DNA from: Allomyces macrogynus ATCC 38327
Taxonomy: Eukaryota; Blastocladiomycota; Blastocladiomycetes; Blastocladiales; Blastocladiaceae
Length of the DNA: 64,000 bases
Reading direction: 5' to 3'
Assembly: GCA_000151295.1 (NCBI GenBank)
Contig: GG745342.1
Span: 332,447 to 396,446 of the forward strand
Positions 22,906 through 33,398 of the stretch are shown one piece after another (within the stretch, counting starts at the first letter, position 1; each line of letters opens with the position of its first letter). Made by a program: the position numbers and the translations under genes. A model generated the notes under the pieces. The model made no database searches. It was not told where the DNA came from and saw only the letters and a program-made list of their open reading frames with translations.

Positions 22906-23433
22906 GTTGCGCAGCCCAGTTGGCCACGATCACTCCGATTGCAGGTTGTTGAGGCACGTGGCGGATCCGACGTTGAGCAGCTTGGGCGGCGCGTAGCTGG
23001 CGCCTTCCCGGGCACAATGCGGCAGGTTCGGGCGCGAGTTGGTGCTCCTCGTCGTCGTTGTCGCGCACGCCGATTTCGGTTGCGAGCTTGAAGGAAAGTC
23101 GTGTTGGGTCGTTTGTGTTGATCACATCACAAATATCACTTCATTCGGCTTATCCATTCCTATTCGCTGTTAAAGATGCAGCCTGATCGGGGAGGATGCA
23201 TGGCCGCGTCTGTCTGTTTGCGCTCCTGGTTGCGAGAAATCCCGAGCTGGGGAAAAGTGGAGCAACGTGGAGCAGCAGCAGGAGAGCGGCTGCACGTCTG
23301 CTGGTATTTGTGACGAGTGCCAGACGCCACGATGGGCTGCCCCTCAATACTTTGCAAGGTAGAGCAACTCGAGGAGAGGTGCTATTCGTGTTGTACAAGC
23401 TAAATATACGCGGCGACGCTCAGCAACACCTGC
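22906..23433. other. Intergenic, no gene seen
   Basis: Upstream region of the dynamin-like gene and 3' flank of the RMND1-like gene, both on the minus strand. No supported coding sequence. Confidence 0.5.
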
Positions 23434-24974
23434 TCATTGAGCAGCTCCTAGTACGCCGGTCGACGATGCAGCCAAGCGCGCCTTGCCGCGCTCCTCGCGC
23501 TCGCGCAATCGCGGCGCCTTGAACCGTTCAAAGTTCAAGACATGCAGCTTCTCTGCCCAGTGCAGGCACTCGAACGCGACCGCGACCGCAATCAAGATGA
23601 TGATAAACCACTCGAGCTTAAGCGAGTGCTGCTCGCTCAAGTGGCCGCGCAGCACCTCAGCAAACTCGGCCGCGTAGTCGAGCTTTTGGTTGAGCACTGG
23701 CGTTCATCCGGGAGAACGGGGCGTCAGAATCAAAATTGAAGGGTGGAGGAGTGTCAATGGAGCGTACCAGCAATCCGCGGCTTGATGTCGAGCCAGCGGC
23801 TCACATTGTTGTAGTACTCTTCGAGCTGCGGCTTCGACCAGTAGTACTCGGGCGTGTCGAGCAACGACTCGGCATTAGCGCTGCCCGACAAGTTAAGCAG
23901 CGCGCGCACAGACAGCAGCTGCCCAATCTTTTGCAGCACTTGCGGCCGCGACATGCCGAGAGCTTGGCCCGACGCGAGCTGTGAGGGCACATGGCGCGTG
24001 CTGCCGAGATAAGTGTCGAGCAGGTTCTCGAGAATCGCGACCTTGGCTGACCGACTGATGCCATGCGAAAAGGCCAGCTTGGAGAGCGCCGGTTCGGGCG
24101 AGGAACCGATCAAAATCGTGTCGCCGGTCAAGCCCGTAGCTCTGAGTACAGCGAGGAACGGTCAGTCTCCATCGACATCAACACGAAAGAGCAAAGCATT
24201 CAAAGAAACACACTCGTTCGGGTCCTCAACGTAATCCATCTCCTCAACCTCCGGCCGCTGGTACGGCATCACCTCAGGCTGCCCACGAACCCGCTTCTCT
24301 CCATCCAGCGGCACCGTTGCTGCGTACCCGGTTCCACCCGATGCGAGTGCACGCGCAGGCGCAGGCGTCAGCGTGACGGGGCGTCCGAGCACCTTGGTCA
24401 TGAAAGCGGCCGCGACACGCTTCGGTTCCGACCCCCACGCAACAAACACGCCATAGCTAAACACAAACACCTCGCCCTCAACGTGGCCGTCCTCGGCGGG
24501 TACCGCCGCGTGCAGGTGCAGCACGTCACTCGCGAGCGTGGGCAATTCGGTCCACCCCTGGCCCAGCCGGGTGCGGACAGCGTCGAGATTGTACTCGGTC
24601 GCCGTGCATACGGCCATGGCGTGCATGACGGGCGCCGTCGAGTCGACGGTCGTTGCCCAGGACTCGGCCGACGGCATCGCAGCGGGAGTGCCGGCACGGC
24701 GCACGGTCTTCTTCTTGGCCGCGGCGAGCGGCAATTCGACGGGTGCCGCGGCCGTAGCGGCAGCAATGGGCGCGCGCGGAGGTACTACGCCGACCTGGGC
24801 ATTGTTGGACCGGGTCGACAAGTTCCGGAGCGGGAAGACGGTCGCGAGTCGGGCAAGAGGCACTGGGCCGACAGCGGCGCGTGGGGTGCCGTGAACGAGG
24901 CGGGCATGGTTCAGCGAGACGAGCGCTCGCATGGCAGGTCGTATCCTCGAGAACATCGTGCTGGAATCGAGCAT
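23434..24974 (-). CDS. RMND1/Mrx10-type (DUF155) mitochondrial inner-membrane protein
   Basis: Exons complement(23434-23696, 23768-24141, 24214-24974), introns 71 and 72 nt, 465 residues; a second start at 24956 (MFSRIRPAMRAL) is possible. A mitochondrial presequence rich in Arg and lacking acids occupies the first 60 residues. The DUF155 core is recognisable: EVFVFSYGVFVAWG, then DYVEDPNE, ILIGSSPEPALSKLAFSHGI, SLLDTPEYYWSKPQLEEYY, RIAVLNQKLDYAAEF and the C-terminal membrane segment KLEWFIIILIAVAVAFE. Family members (yeast Rmd1, Mrx10; human RMND1) sit in the mitochondrial inner membrane and support mitoribosome placement and translation. Its promoter, start and presequence are nearly identical to those of the next gene (24794-25093 versus 27069-27368). 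Confidence 0.87.
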
Positions 24975-25093
24975 GAGGCAGTTGGCGCCGGCGACGGGCC
25001 GGCTGGTTCCAATTCGGGGAATTGGTGGCTCTTGCTGGCTCTTGCAGATTATGTCGAATTCGTCTTGGATGATTCAGTGCAGGAAGCTTGGAC
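24794..25093 (-). repeat. Duplicated promoter-plus-presequence block, copy A
   Basis: About 300 bp that match 27069-27368 in the same orientation with roughly a dozen differences, one a single-base indel. It covers about 119 bp upstream of the ATG and the first 60 codons of the RMND1-like gene. Confidence 0.9.
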
Positions 25094-25276
25094 AAGCGCG
25101 GAGGAGGCAGGCACTTTGTCGAGGAGGCTGCGAAGTGGTCAGTCAGGCTGTTGATTGTTGTGAGCGTTTATCGCTTGTCCACGCTCCAAAGCCACGTCAG
25201 ACACCAATGTCGCATGTCTGCACAGACCTCATCCAATTGATAGAAGAAATGGAGAATCATCAAACTAAATGCGTCT
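24975..25276. other. Short intergenic region
   Basis: 302 bp between the RMND1-like start codon and the end of the ligase remnant; its first 119 bp belong to the duplicated block. Confidence 0.55.
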
Positions 25277-25605
25277 TTACCATGTGCCGTACTCTGTCAC
25301 AATCTTCTCCATCGCGCGCGACGACCAGTGCCGCGCGCCGTCAGGAATGAACCCGGGGCGCACGACTTTTGCACGTCGAGCGAACCATTCATCCTCATCC
25401 ACCCGGACATACACGCCCTCGGCGAACCCATTGCCGAGGTTCGCGCCGTCAACTCCTCAAGCGTGATGGTCACGCCGGGCCGCACGACCAAGTCGGTAGG
25501 CGCGTCAAGGACCAGGTCGTCGGGGGTCATGGCGCCCGTGTCGATGAGGTGTGGCGTGCGCGGGAACTTGTGCAGCGTCAATGTGCTCGTTGCAGCGACA
25601 TGCGA
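25277..25605 (-). pseudogene. Remnant of an RNA-ligase domain behind the phosphatase-kinase gene
   Basis: Directly after the TGA that ends the phosphatase-kinase frame, the same frame continues with LHKFPRTPHLIDTGAMTPDD, the opening of an RNA-ligase (nucleotidyltransferase) domain. At about 25445-25460 the sense jumps to another frame: VDGANLG followed at once by NGFAEGVYVRVDEDEWFARR and AKVVRPGF, which resemble the DGAN of motif I and the motif IV/V region. The catalytic lysine of motif I is not present in frame, and the 150 or so residues normally between motifs I and IV are missing. So the domain is dead by deletion and frameshift. The TGA itself might be removed by a weak intron (GTAC donor near 25659), but that would not rescue the ligase core. 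Confidence 0.6.
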
Positions 25606-27249
25606 TCATGTCCCGTTGCTCGCCACGTTGGCGGTCGGCGGAGACACGCCCGTGAGTACGTCGACCAGTTCCTGTGCCGCCGCGTAGCTTGGGACCGTGT
25701 AGACGGCCGCGAATCCTTCGTCGAGCGTCGGCAGCTCGACCACCTGCTTGAGCGCGCGGCGGCCCGACTTGAGCGTCGGGTGGTTTATGCGCCCGCGAAT
25801 TCGAGCCGCACACACGTCAAGATCGACGTCAAAGTGGACGACAACCGCTGGGCGCTTACCAAGCGCGAGCCAAGCAGCGCGGTCCGCGCGCGTCGAGTTG
25901 CACCGATCGAGCACGACGCGTGGATGCGTCTTGACTTCAAACTCGCACGCGCCGCGGTCGCCGAGCAAGTCCTGCGACACATGCGTAAACCGCGCCGCGA
26001 GCCGTTCAGCGACCCACGATTTGCCAGACCCCGGGAGACCGACGAGCATGACGAGCGCCGGCATCGTGCACTGCCCGTTTCTTCGCAATGCGCCGTCACC
26101 AGTGACCAACTGAAAATCCGATCCCGGGCACGCGTAGCGCCGCCAGAGCACGTCGGCATACTCTTTCAGAAACTGCTCCTGCGCGACCGTCTCGAGCGAC
26201 TTGGGTCGCGCCGTGCGCAGCCAAGTAATTGCTGCCGTGGGGGTCATAAATGGCGCAACAGCATTCCCACACGGCTCGGTGCAGTCGGGCGCGCGAATAG
26301 CACGGCTCATGTCGTGTGCAGCATTCGTGCATGCCGTGCACAGCGGCGTCGGCCGCATCGCACCATACTTGAGCAAATAGCACGCGAGCGTCGTGCCCGC
26401 GCGGCCGACACCGCCGCCACAGTGCACAACGGCGCGGTCTGTTAGCGGAAGTGCCGCGAGCGTTGCGAAAAAGTGGTCGATCATGTCGGTCGTCGGCGGC
26501 CACGAGTCGCGCACGGGCAGGACCAAGTTGCGCACGCCTGTGTCTTGGAAAAAGGCGGCAGGCAGCGGCTCGTCCATGACCGTGACGACGAGCCTGATGC
26601 CAAGCGCGGCGAGTGCGCAAATGTCGTCGCGGGTCCGCGGCTGCGAGATGCCGGCGAGGTAGCCGGGTACGATCCACGAAAAGTTGCGCGGCAAGCGGTG
26701 CCAGGTGCCGCTGACCCACACGTCGCGGCGCGTGCGAGCGTCCTTTTCAATCGGTTCGTGCGGCGTGTCTGAAATCATGGCGTGGGCTCGCGCAAGAACG
26801 TTGTGATACGTGATCTCGTCGTCGGGCGACAATGGGAGGTGGGCAAGCAAGAACGCGTACTTGTCGTCGCCCTGCTGCTCTTCGAGCCGCCGTTCTTCGA
26901 GCAGTACGGAACCGGTCCGAACGAGGCACTCGCGCAACGAGGCAAGCAACTTGGTGTTGGTTGGGTTCAACAATAGCGAGCGCCACAGCGCCCGCGCGGC
27001 ACAGTCCCAATGCCCTTGTCCCGCAAGTACCTCGGAATAACGCGCGCTCGCCAGAGCGCGGGTGCCGGCCTGGGCAGTGTTGGACCGGGTCGACAAGCTC
27101 CGGAGCGGGAAGACGGTCGCGAGTCGGGCAAGCGGCACTGGGCCGACAGCGGCCCGTGGGGTGCCGTGAACGAGGCGGGCATGGTTCAGCGAGACGAGCG
27201 CTCGCATGGCAGGTCGTATCCTCGAGAACATCGTGCTGGAATCGAGCAT
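25606..27249 (-). CDS. Mitochondrial DUSP23-like phosphatase fused to a P-loop polynucleotide-kinase-like domain
   Basis: One 547-residue frame without introns; an alternative start is at 27231. Residues 1-60 are a mitochondrial presequence nearly identical to that of the RMND1-like protein. Residues 62-115 look helical or TPR-like. Residues about 188-370 match atypical dual-specificity phosphatases of the DUSP23/VHZ type: FSWIVPGYLAGISQPRTRDD, general acid region SWPPTTD, catalytic VVHCGGGVGRAGT (Cys277, Arg283), RPKSLETVAQEQF. Residues about 397-530 are a P-loop kinase: LVGLPGSGKSWVAERLA (Lys410), VSQDLLGDR, VVLDRCNSTRADRAAW and INHPTL, close to polynucleotide-kinase domains. Kinase plus phosphatase plus a trailing ligase remnant suggests an RNA end-repair ancestry; that is inference. 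Both visible active sites are intact. Confidence 0.78.
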   Translation of the reverse strand: MLDSSTMFSRIRPAMRALVSLNHARLVHGTPRAAVGPVPLARLATVFPLRSLSTRSNTAQAGTRALASARYSEVLAGQGHWDCAARALWRSLLLNPTNTKLLASLRECLVRTGSVLLEERRLEEQQGDDKYAFLLAHLPLSPDDEITYHNVLARAHAMISDTPHEPIEKDARTRRDVWVSGTWHRLPRNFSWIVPGYLAGISQPRTRDDICALAALGIRLVVTVMDEPLPAAFFQDTGVRNLVLPVRDSWPPTTDMIDHFFATLAALPLTDRAVVHCGGGVGRAGTTLACYLLKYGAMRPTPLCTACTNAAHDMSRAIRAPDCTEPCGNAVAPFMTPTAAITWLRTARPKSLETVAQEQFLKEYADVLWRRYACPGSDFQLVTGDGALRRNGQCTMPALVMLVGLPGSGKSWVAERLAARFTHVSQDLLGDRGACEFEVKTHPRVVLDRCNSTRADRAAWLALGKRPAVVVHFDVDLDVCAARIRGRINHPTLKSGRRALKQVVELPTLDEGFAAVYTVPSYAAAQELVDVLTGVSPPTANVASNGT

Positions 27250-27368
27250 GAGGCAGTTGGCGCCGGCGACGGGCCGGCTGGTTCCAATTCGGGGAAATGA
27301 TGGCTCTTGCAGGCCCTTGCAGATTATGGTCGAATTCGCCTTGGATGATTCAGTGCAGGCAGTTTGGA
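27069..27368 (-). repeat. Duplicated promoter-plus-presequence block, copy B
   Basis: Partner of 24794-25093 in the same orientation. It supplies the start and first 60 codons of the phosphatase-kinase gene. Within the shared protein segment only three substitutions are seen (N51S, N58T, V61A, copy A to copy B). Confidence 0.9.
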
Positions 27369-27439
27369 CGTGGCAAGTAATGAATCCTCCTTTGCCAATC
27401 AACACAAATATATAAACATCACGTTGGCGCACCATGTCC

Positions 27440-27900
27440 AAAAGGTTGGCCACTCACCAGCGCTCAAACAATCCAAGCGCGCCCGCTTGTTGCGCGTGTC
27501 CTCTGTACGAAACTCGTCATCTGCAGTTCGCTTCTGAGGCGCGCCCAGCACTTGCTCCAAGCGCATCCGCGCATGCATGACCCAGGCCTTGGCGCGCGCC
27601 ATATCAACCCCTTGCGCACAGCGGCCTGTGCCATGTTGGCCACAGGCTGCGCCTGGCGTGCCGCTACTTGTGCCGTGTCGGCCTTGGTCTGCGCGACACG
27701 CAGCGCTGCCTGGGCAGCTTCTGCATCAGCGCGGGCGACCTCCAGCTTGGCCTGTGCGACATTGTGCGCTTCCTGCAGAGAAGAGGTTTACGGATCCGTC
27801 GCTTCAGTCGGCCGCAGATTCGCCGAGCTTGGGGGTGTGAGCGCAGCACTTGATGGTTCAGTTTCAACTAGAGGCAGCATCGCCTGGGGATGTGGTAGCT
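27440..27900 (-). pseudogene. Degenerate coiled-coil coding remnant
   Basis: On the minus strand an Ala/Gln-rich heptad-like run (EAHNVAQAKLEVARADAEAA, then AQTKADTAQVAARQAQPV) changes frame near 27603 into MARAKAWVMHARMRLEQV and APQKRTADDEFRTED, ending at a GTGAGT. A TAA precedes it near 27792. No family is recognised. It may be the tail of the decayed importin-like gene upstream or an independent relic. Confidence 0.3.
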
Positions 27901-28027
27901 CTTTCAAAGCATGATCAGGCTCTCGCGCGCAAGTTTGGCGTCAGCTGATGGTTTTCGTCAGAAGAGAGGGCTGAGGTGACGAACAGAATACAGCAGACGA
28001 GCCAAAAGGGAGATTGACTCGCTCTTT

Positions 28028-29615
28028 CTATTTTCCTTGATATTCGAGTCGACGCGCTGATTCAAAGTCACAGTCGGCATCTGCTGATGCCTGCGCAAGA
28101 GCAGTTCCTGTTGCTGTGGCATCTGCAAATGGGCCAGACATTGGGCTCACAATGGCAAACGGCCAAAAACATCCCGCCTCGCTCATAGGAACAGTCAGGT
28201 TGCTTCCCAAGGTGTGAGCAATGGCACTGAGCTCCAACTGGACCCGGTTCAACGCCTCGACTGTTGATTCGCGCGTTCCATGCACGAAAACTCTCCAGGG
28301 TTCTCAACCTCAGCTGCAAGCTCTTTCTCTTGTTCTGTGCATGACTCGTTGGCCGCGAGTTTCTTGCCCTTGAATTGCTCCAGCACTTCAATCAGGACTG
28401 GGATGACACCACAGTCAATCACGCTATGTATTTGCTCATTGGCGAGATTTGCAACCGCCCAGCATGCCTCACGCTGCACCTGAGCGTCCTTGGACTGGGT
28501 AAAAACGGATAGAAGTCGCGGAATGAAGCTGGCTTCAAGGACTTGCTGAATCTGGTTGGCAGTCCCAGCCGTGAGGTTGGACACGAGAAAACACACACGT
28601 CATTGGCCAGGTCCTTGCCTTCGGCCATGATGCGTTAATCCTCGCATCAAGGAGCGCCATGAGCACTGGCAGGACGCCAACATCAAGCGCGACCTGCGCT
28701 TGCTCACCTGAGCCGCTTGTAACGTTGGTCAGCACGTCAATCACGTTGACCTGGACCGGCTTGTGCAATAGGAGCTTGACAAGCCATGAAACAGCATGGC
28801 CGTTTAAGACAGCTTGGACCGTCCAGGCTGTGTCATTGGAAATGACGACGGCAATCGCGGATAACTTAAGAGAGTGCCTTGCAATTGTTTCTCGCTTCCT
28901 TGATACATTTAAGAAGGACTGGAATGAGGGGACAGATGTGCTCCCAGGGGAATGCAGCTTCGTTCTCACATTCCACCAGGCTCAGGGCAACTCTGGCACT
29001 GGTGCACCGCATCTTGTCACGCATCAGCGCACTGCTTGATGACTTGTTGAGCGTCATCTCCAGAACCTCGACCAAAGACTCAACGATCCCACCTTGGAAT
29101 GCAATGGTCCCAATGGCTGGACCATGACCTGCAAGAAAGTTGCCAAGCGCAACGAAACACGCTTCACGAACGTCAAGAAGAGGTGATTTGCCAGTGAGGT
29201 CTAGCAAGGGCGGCATGACATTGGCATTGACCATGACTTGCACTTCCTCAACACTGCCTGTCGCCATGTTGGCCAGGATTGACGCGACATGGAGTTGCGT
29301 ACTGGTCGTGGTTCCTGACGAAATAAACATGGTGAGACGCGTGACAAATCCGCATTGCAGGACCGCGTTGATGGGTGGAGGGTTGGGCTCTAGAGCTGGC
29401 AAAGGGACAACCCAGTATGCTTTGGCTTGTGAGCTGGCTGAATCCGTGGGGCAATGTGTACCTTCAAATAAGATGCACAACTTGCGCACTGCCTTGCGCT
29501 GCTTGACAGGATCGCTACTCAGACAGAGCTTGGCCGATTGGCAAATTGGGTCGACAGCCCTTGCTCCTGACTGCATGCTGCTGTCTGGTTGAGCGCTGTG
29601 CAGGGCCGGTTCCAT
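28028..29615 (-). pseudogene. Importin-alpha-like armadillo-repeat gene, frameshifted
   Basis: From an ATG at 29615 the frame shows armadillo repeats like karyopherin alpha (REACFVALGNFLAGHGPAIG, RVALSLVECENEAAFPWEHI) and then stops at about 28866. Repeat sequence goes on in another frame (NGHAVSWLVKLLLHKP, TNVTSGSGEQAQVALDVGVL), shifts again near 28580 (FLVSNLTAGTANQIQQVL, REACWAVANLANEQIHSVID), and once more near 28270 before ending at 28028. No GT-AG introns fit these joins. At least three lesions make this a probable pseudogene; base composition is lower in GC than neighbours. Functional importin alpha would carry NLS cargo through the nuclear pore. A real but poorly sequenced gene cannot be excluded. 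Confidence 0.6.
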
Positions 29616-30791
29616 TGTATAGTCAAGAGGGGTTGATCGGATATGCAATCGCGCCTTGTCACAAACGTAACACGATTGTGAAATGTCGAACAGATGAAGT
29701 TTGAAAGCGACAAGGTTGATATTCCTTGGCACCAGTGGAATGGGCTTGGAGGATGGGAGAAGACGATAGAAGGGCGACGTCGCCTTGTATAAATCAAACT
29801 GATGTGGTGGGCAAAGCGCCAAAGACAGAGGATGCATGGAACTCAGACAATGATGTGGTGTGGTGGGGCAGTTTGTGGCAAGGACTGGTTGTGCTTGGCG
29901 CGGCATCACACGCTTGGTGCTTTGTCTTTGATTTTATGTTTGGCGTGTCGTGCATCTAGAAGCGTGAGCTGGTCAGAGAGACGGTTTGTTTCCATAAGCA
30001 AGGACTGCAGCACAGTGATGTGCCCATTGTTGTGCACAAGCTGCATTTTTTGTCCAGCTCAAGGCGGCGGACGTTGTGATGGTTGCAAGTCTCACATTCG
30101 CCAAGGCCAAGCAGGAGCAAATGCCAATGAAACGCGCTTTCGTTTCTCTTTCATCAGTCAAGGCTGCACCAGCAGTTTGTTTGTGACCAATGGTTGGGTA
30201 TGGAGGAAAAGGCCAAACCAGCACAACCAGCTTGTGAGCAGGGGAATCATGCTGGAATTCATGTGCAGCCTTGCTTGTGCTGCAGGCAAATGAGACTAAA
30301 ATGCCGTGCATCCTGAGGTTTTTGGATGAGCACTCTTTGGGCAACAATCGCGGGTAGAAATTTATCAACGCTTGCATTTATAGCTGAAGCAGCTCATGAC
30401 CTGTAAAGCAGGGCGCCACGCCTGCAGTATTCGTGCCATACCGCCTGCTGGGCAGGCCACTGGATGCTCTTGTTATTTACTGAGTAGAGACGGGCCATTG
30501 TATGCATGTACTCGGTCATAAAAAGAGACGGTTGCCCTCTTCACAACAGGCTGCGTCCTGGCTGACTTGAGAAATTGAGCTGCACAAGAAGACTGAAGAT
30601 GAATTGATGCTCGGTAGTGACGTGGCACAACAGATCCGAGCCGAGTCGCCGCCGAAGGATCGTCGACATTTCCAAACCAACGCTGTCAGGGTCATCCCAA
30701 CAGCAACCACTGGCTGCAAAATACAGCAACGTCTCGCAAGAGCAAACGGCACTCGATCCGCGCGGCTTCCAACCCGACGGGCAGCGGCACA
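29616..30791. other. Intergenic, no gene seen
   Basis: Relatively AT-rich gap between the importin-like relic and SSL1. Frames on both strands are short and featureless. Confidence 0.5.
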
Positions 30792-32376
30792 ATGGACGAC
30801 GACGAAAACATGATCATTGACGTGGTCTCGCCCGACGAGCCGACGGGCGGGCTCAAGCAAGAGAATGGCGGCTACGCGTGGGAGGAAGAGTACAAGCGCT
30901 CGTGGGATGTGCTGCAAGAGGACGAGAACGGTCTGATCAGCACGACCGTCACGCAGCTGTCGAACCAGCTCAAGCGCAAGCGGTTCGTGCCAACACTCGC
31001 GTCGATGCTCTGCCCCGCACCGTGCACCGTGTTCTGACCGCCGGTTGTCCACGTAGCCTCCTACGCGACACCCGCACGCTGCACCGCGGTCTCGTGCGGC
31101 ACCTGATCCTCGTCGTCGACCTGTCCGAATCCATGGCCGAAAAGGACCTCAAGCCGTCGCGCTACGACCTCGTGCTGTCGACTCTCTCCACGTTCCTCGT
31201 CGAGTTCTTTGACCAAAACCCGCTGTCACAAGTGGCCGTTGTCGTCACGCACGACGAACTCGCGCACCTCGCCACGGAGCTGAGCAGTAACCCGGCCGAC
31301 CACGTGCGCGCACTGCGCAGCGCCGTGCGCACGCCCAAGGGCGAGCCGTCACTGCAGAACGCACTCGAAGTGGCGCGCGGCACGCTCGCGCACGTGCCGC
31401 CGCATGGCACGCGCGAGGTCTTGGTCGTGTTCTCGTCGTTGACGACGTGCGACCCGGGCAATATCTTGGATACGCTTGATGCGCTCGTCAAAGATAGCGT
31501 GCGCGTGTCGGTCATTTCTCTCGCGGCCGAAGTGCACATTTGCAAGAAGATTGCGCAGAACACGCACGGCACGTTTACGGTCGCACTCAATGAGCCGCAC
31601 TTGAAGGTATGGGTGGATCGGTCGCATTCGCGCGCGGTGCGCTTGGTTTGTTCTGGTCCGGTTCTCACGATGCAATTCTACGATGTAGGAGCTGATTCTC
31701 GAAAACGTGCCGCCACCGCCGATCGCGCAGCGGTCCGTGGCGCGCAAGGCATCCAATTTGATGCGCATGGGGTTCCCGGAGCGGATCACGGAGCGCGTAC
31801 CGACGTTGTGCGCGTGGTACGTGTGCTCGTGGTCGTTTGCTCGTAACGTTGTTCGATGTTTGCTCATTTGAACTGTTGTTCTCTTTCCCCCAGTCACAGC
31901 AAGCCCACGACCAAAGGGTTCACCTGTCCCGTGTGTTCCGCCAAAATGTGCTCGGTCCCGGCCGAGTGCGTGCTGTGCGGCCTGACACTGGTGCTCTCGC
32001 CGCACTTGGCGCGGTCCTACCACCACCTGTTCCCGGTGCTCAACTTTGTCGAGGTGACCGACTGGAGCGAGTACGTTGTACAGCCCTTGCCTGCGCCGTT
32101 CTTTCACATCGTGCACGACTGACGCAGGTGAACCGCAGAATCCACGCGAACAACGAGTGCGCCGGATGCATGGGTGCGCTGCCAGCCCCGCCGGCACCGG
32201 GCGAACAGGGGCTGGCAGTGATGCGTACGCAGGCCACTGGCCGGTACGCGTGCCCGCGGTGCAGCCAGCACTATTGCATCGAGTGCGACGTGTTCATTCA
32301 CGAGGCATTGCACAATTGCCCGACGTGTTCGAGCGGCACGGGTGCGGGAGGTCCAGCAGCGGACGCGGCAGTGTAG
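30792..32376 (+). CDS. SSL1: TFIIH core subunit SSL1 (p44/GTF2H2)
   Basis: Exons 30792-30982, 31057-31606, 31689-31816, 31894-32070, 32139-32376 (introns 74, 82, 77, 68 nt) give 427 residues. The N-terminus carries the SSL1 signature [19 protein letters not shown] von Willebrand A domain follows ([20 protein letters not shown] through [20 protein letters not shown]), then the C4 zinc motif ([20 protein letters not shown]) and the C-terminal RING-like domain ([34 protein letters not shown]). SSL1 stimulates the XPD helicase in TFIIH for RNA polymerase II initiation and nucleotide-excision repair. Acceptor at 32138 was chosen over 32127 because the latter makes an immediate stop. Convergent with MRPS16, 59 bp between stops. 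Confidence 0.94.
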
Positions 32377-32435
32377 GCAATAGTAGGGCGGGGCTAAAAT
32401 CGTATATCGGAAATCGCAAATGTACACGGCGACAG

Positions 32436-32865
32436 CTACTCCTTGACGGCAAGCTCTTCTTGCCCTTCCAACGTCGGCATGCGCACGACGCGGCGCGATG
32501 GCCGGTCAAGCGCCCATGGGCGCAGGTGCATGGGCTTTTCCGGGACGAGACCGGCCTAGGGGTGCGAGCGACCGGCGGTCAGTTGCATTACGCGGTGGTG
32601 TTGATCGCCGGCAAAACGCCAAAACTACCTTGACAAGCAGCTTCTTGACGGGCGGCGTGGGCTGTGCGCCAACCGACAGCCAGTACTTGACGCGCGGCGC
32701 GGCCAGGTCGAGATGCTTGTTGCCTTCCGGGGTCGGGACCGGGTTGTACATGCCGACGGCCTCGAGCGGCTTGCCGTCACGGCGCGTCTTGGCATTGGCG
32801 ACGACGACGCGGTAGAGCGGGTTGTTGCGGCCGCCGATACGGGCGAGACGGATCCGGACGACCAT
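32436..32865 (-). CDS. MRPS16: Mitochondrial small-subunit ribosomal protein bS16m
   Basis: Exons complement(32436-32555, 32629-32865), intron 73 nt, 118 residues. It starts MVVRIRLARIGGRNNPLYRV and contains AVGMYNPVP, VKYWLSVGAQPT and PVKKLLVKAGLVPE, the standard bS16 sequence. A short C-terminal extension (MPTLEGQEELAVKE) goes beyond bacterial S16, as in mitochondrial forms. It binds 12S-type rRNA in the body of the mitochondrial small subunit. The ATG at 32865 follows the bacterial start; an in-frame Met at 32952 would add an Arg/Thr-rich 29-residue leader that might serve as a presequence. Confidence 0.92.
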
Positions 32866-33398
32866 GGTTGGTGGAGCTGAAATTGGCCGGGTGGAGAGTC
32901 GCAGTTGGAATGTGGTGCGTGCAGTGCGGCCGCGGGAAATGAGCTTGACCAAGCCGGGGTGTGGATTGCTGGGTTGGGTCGGATTTGTCGTTGATCACAG
33001 CGTGCGCAGGCGAATGAAGCTGCTTGGCGTGCGGTGGGAATGGCGCACGTGCCCGCACCTGATGACGCGACCCACCGCACCTGCTGGCTCGCTCCGGCAT
33101 CGCGCCGGCCAACGACGCCGTCGAGACAAGCGACTCTCTGTCCACTGGCCCTGTCTTGCCGTCTAACTTGCCGCATTCGCCGTGCGCGTCGCGCTCCGAC
33201 ATTTGTCCAACCCGCCGGCTCCGCCAATACCGCTCCGTCCGACCCGGCCGCTTCCTTCGCGCCTGTTCACCAGCCCACGCCGCTATTTGTGCACGACGCA
33301 CCTGCCCAGTTGTGCCATTCCGCCCCGGAGCCCGTACGGACCCCCTGTCCCGCGCCCTCCCCTCCTCCCTATCTCTCGCTCGCGCGCACTACTGAACC
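32866..33398. promoter_or_regulatory. Divergent promoter region MRPS16 / SPF30
   Basis: 533 bp between opposed start codons; must hold both promoters. No element I can name with confidence. Confidence 0.45.

Noticed and set aside
25606..25608. TGA before the ligase remnant as a selenocysteine or readthrough site
   Set aside because: No supporting structure seen, and the ligase beyond it is broken anyway; decay or a weak intron is simpler.
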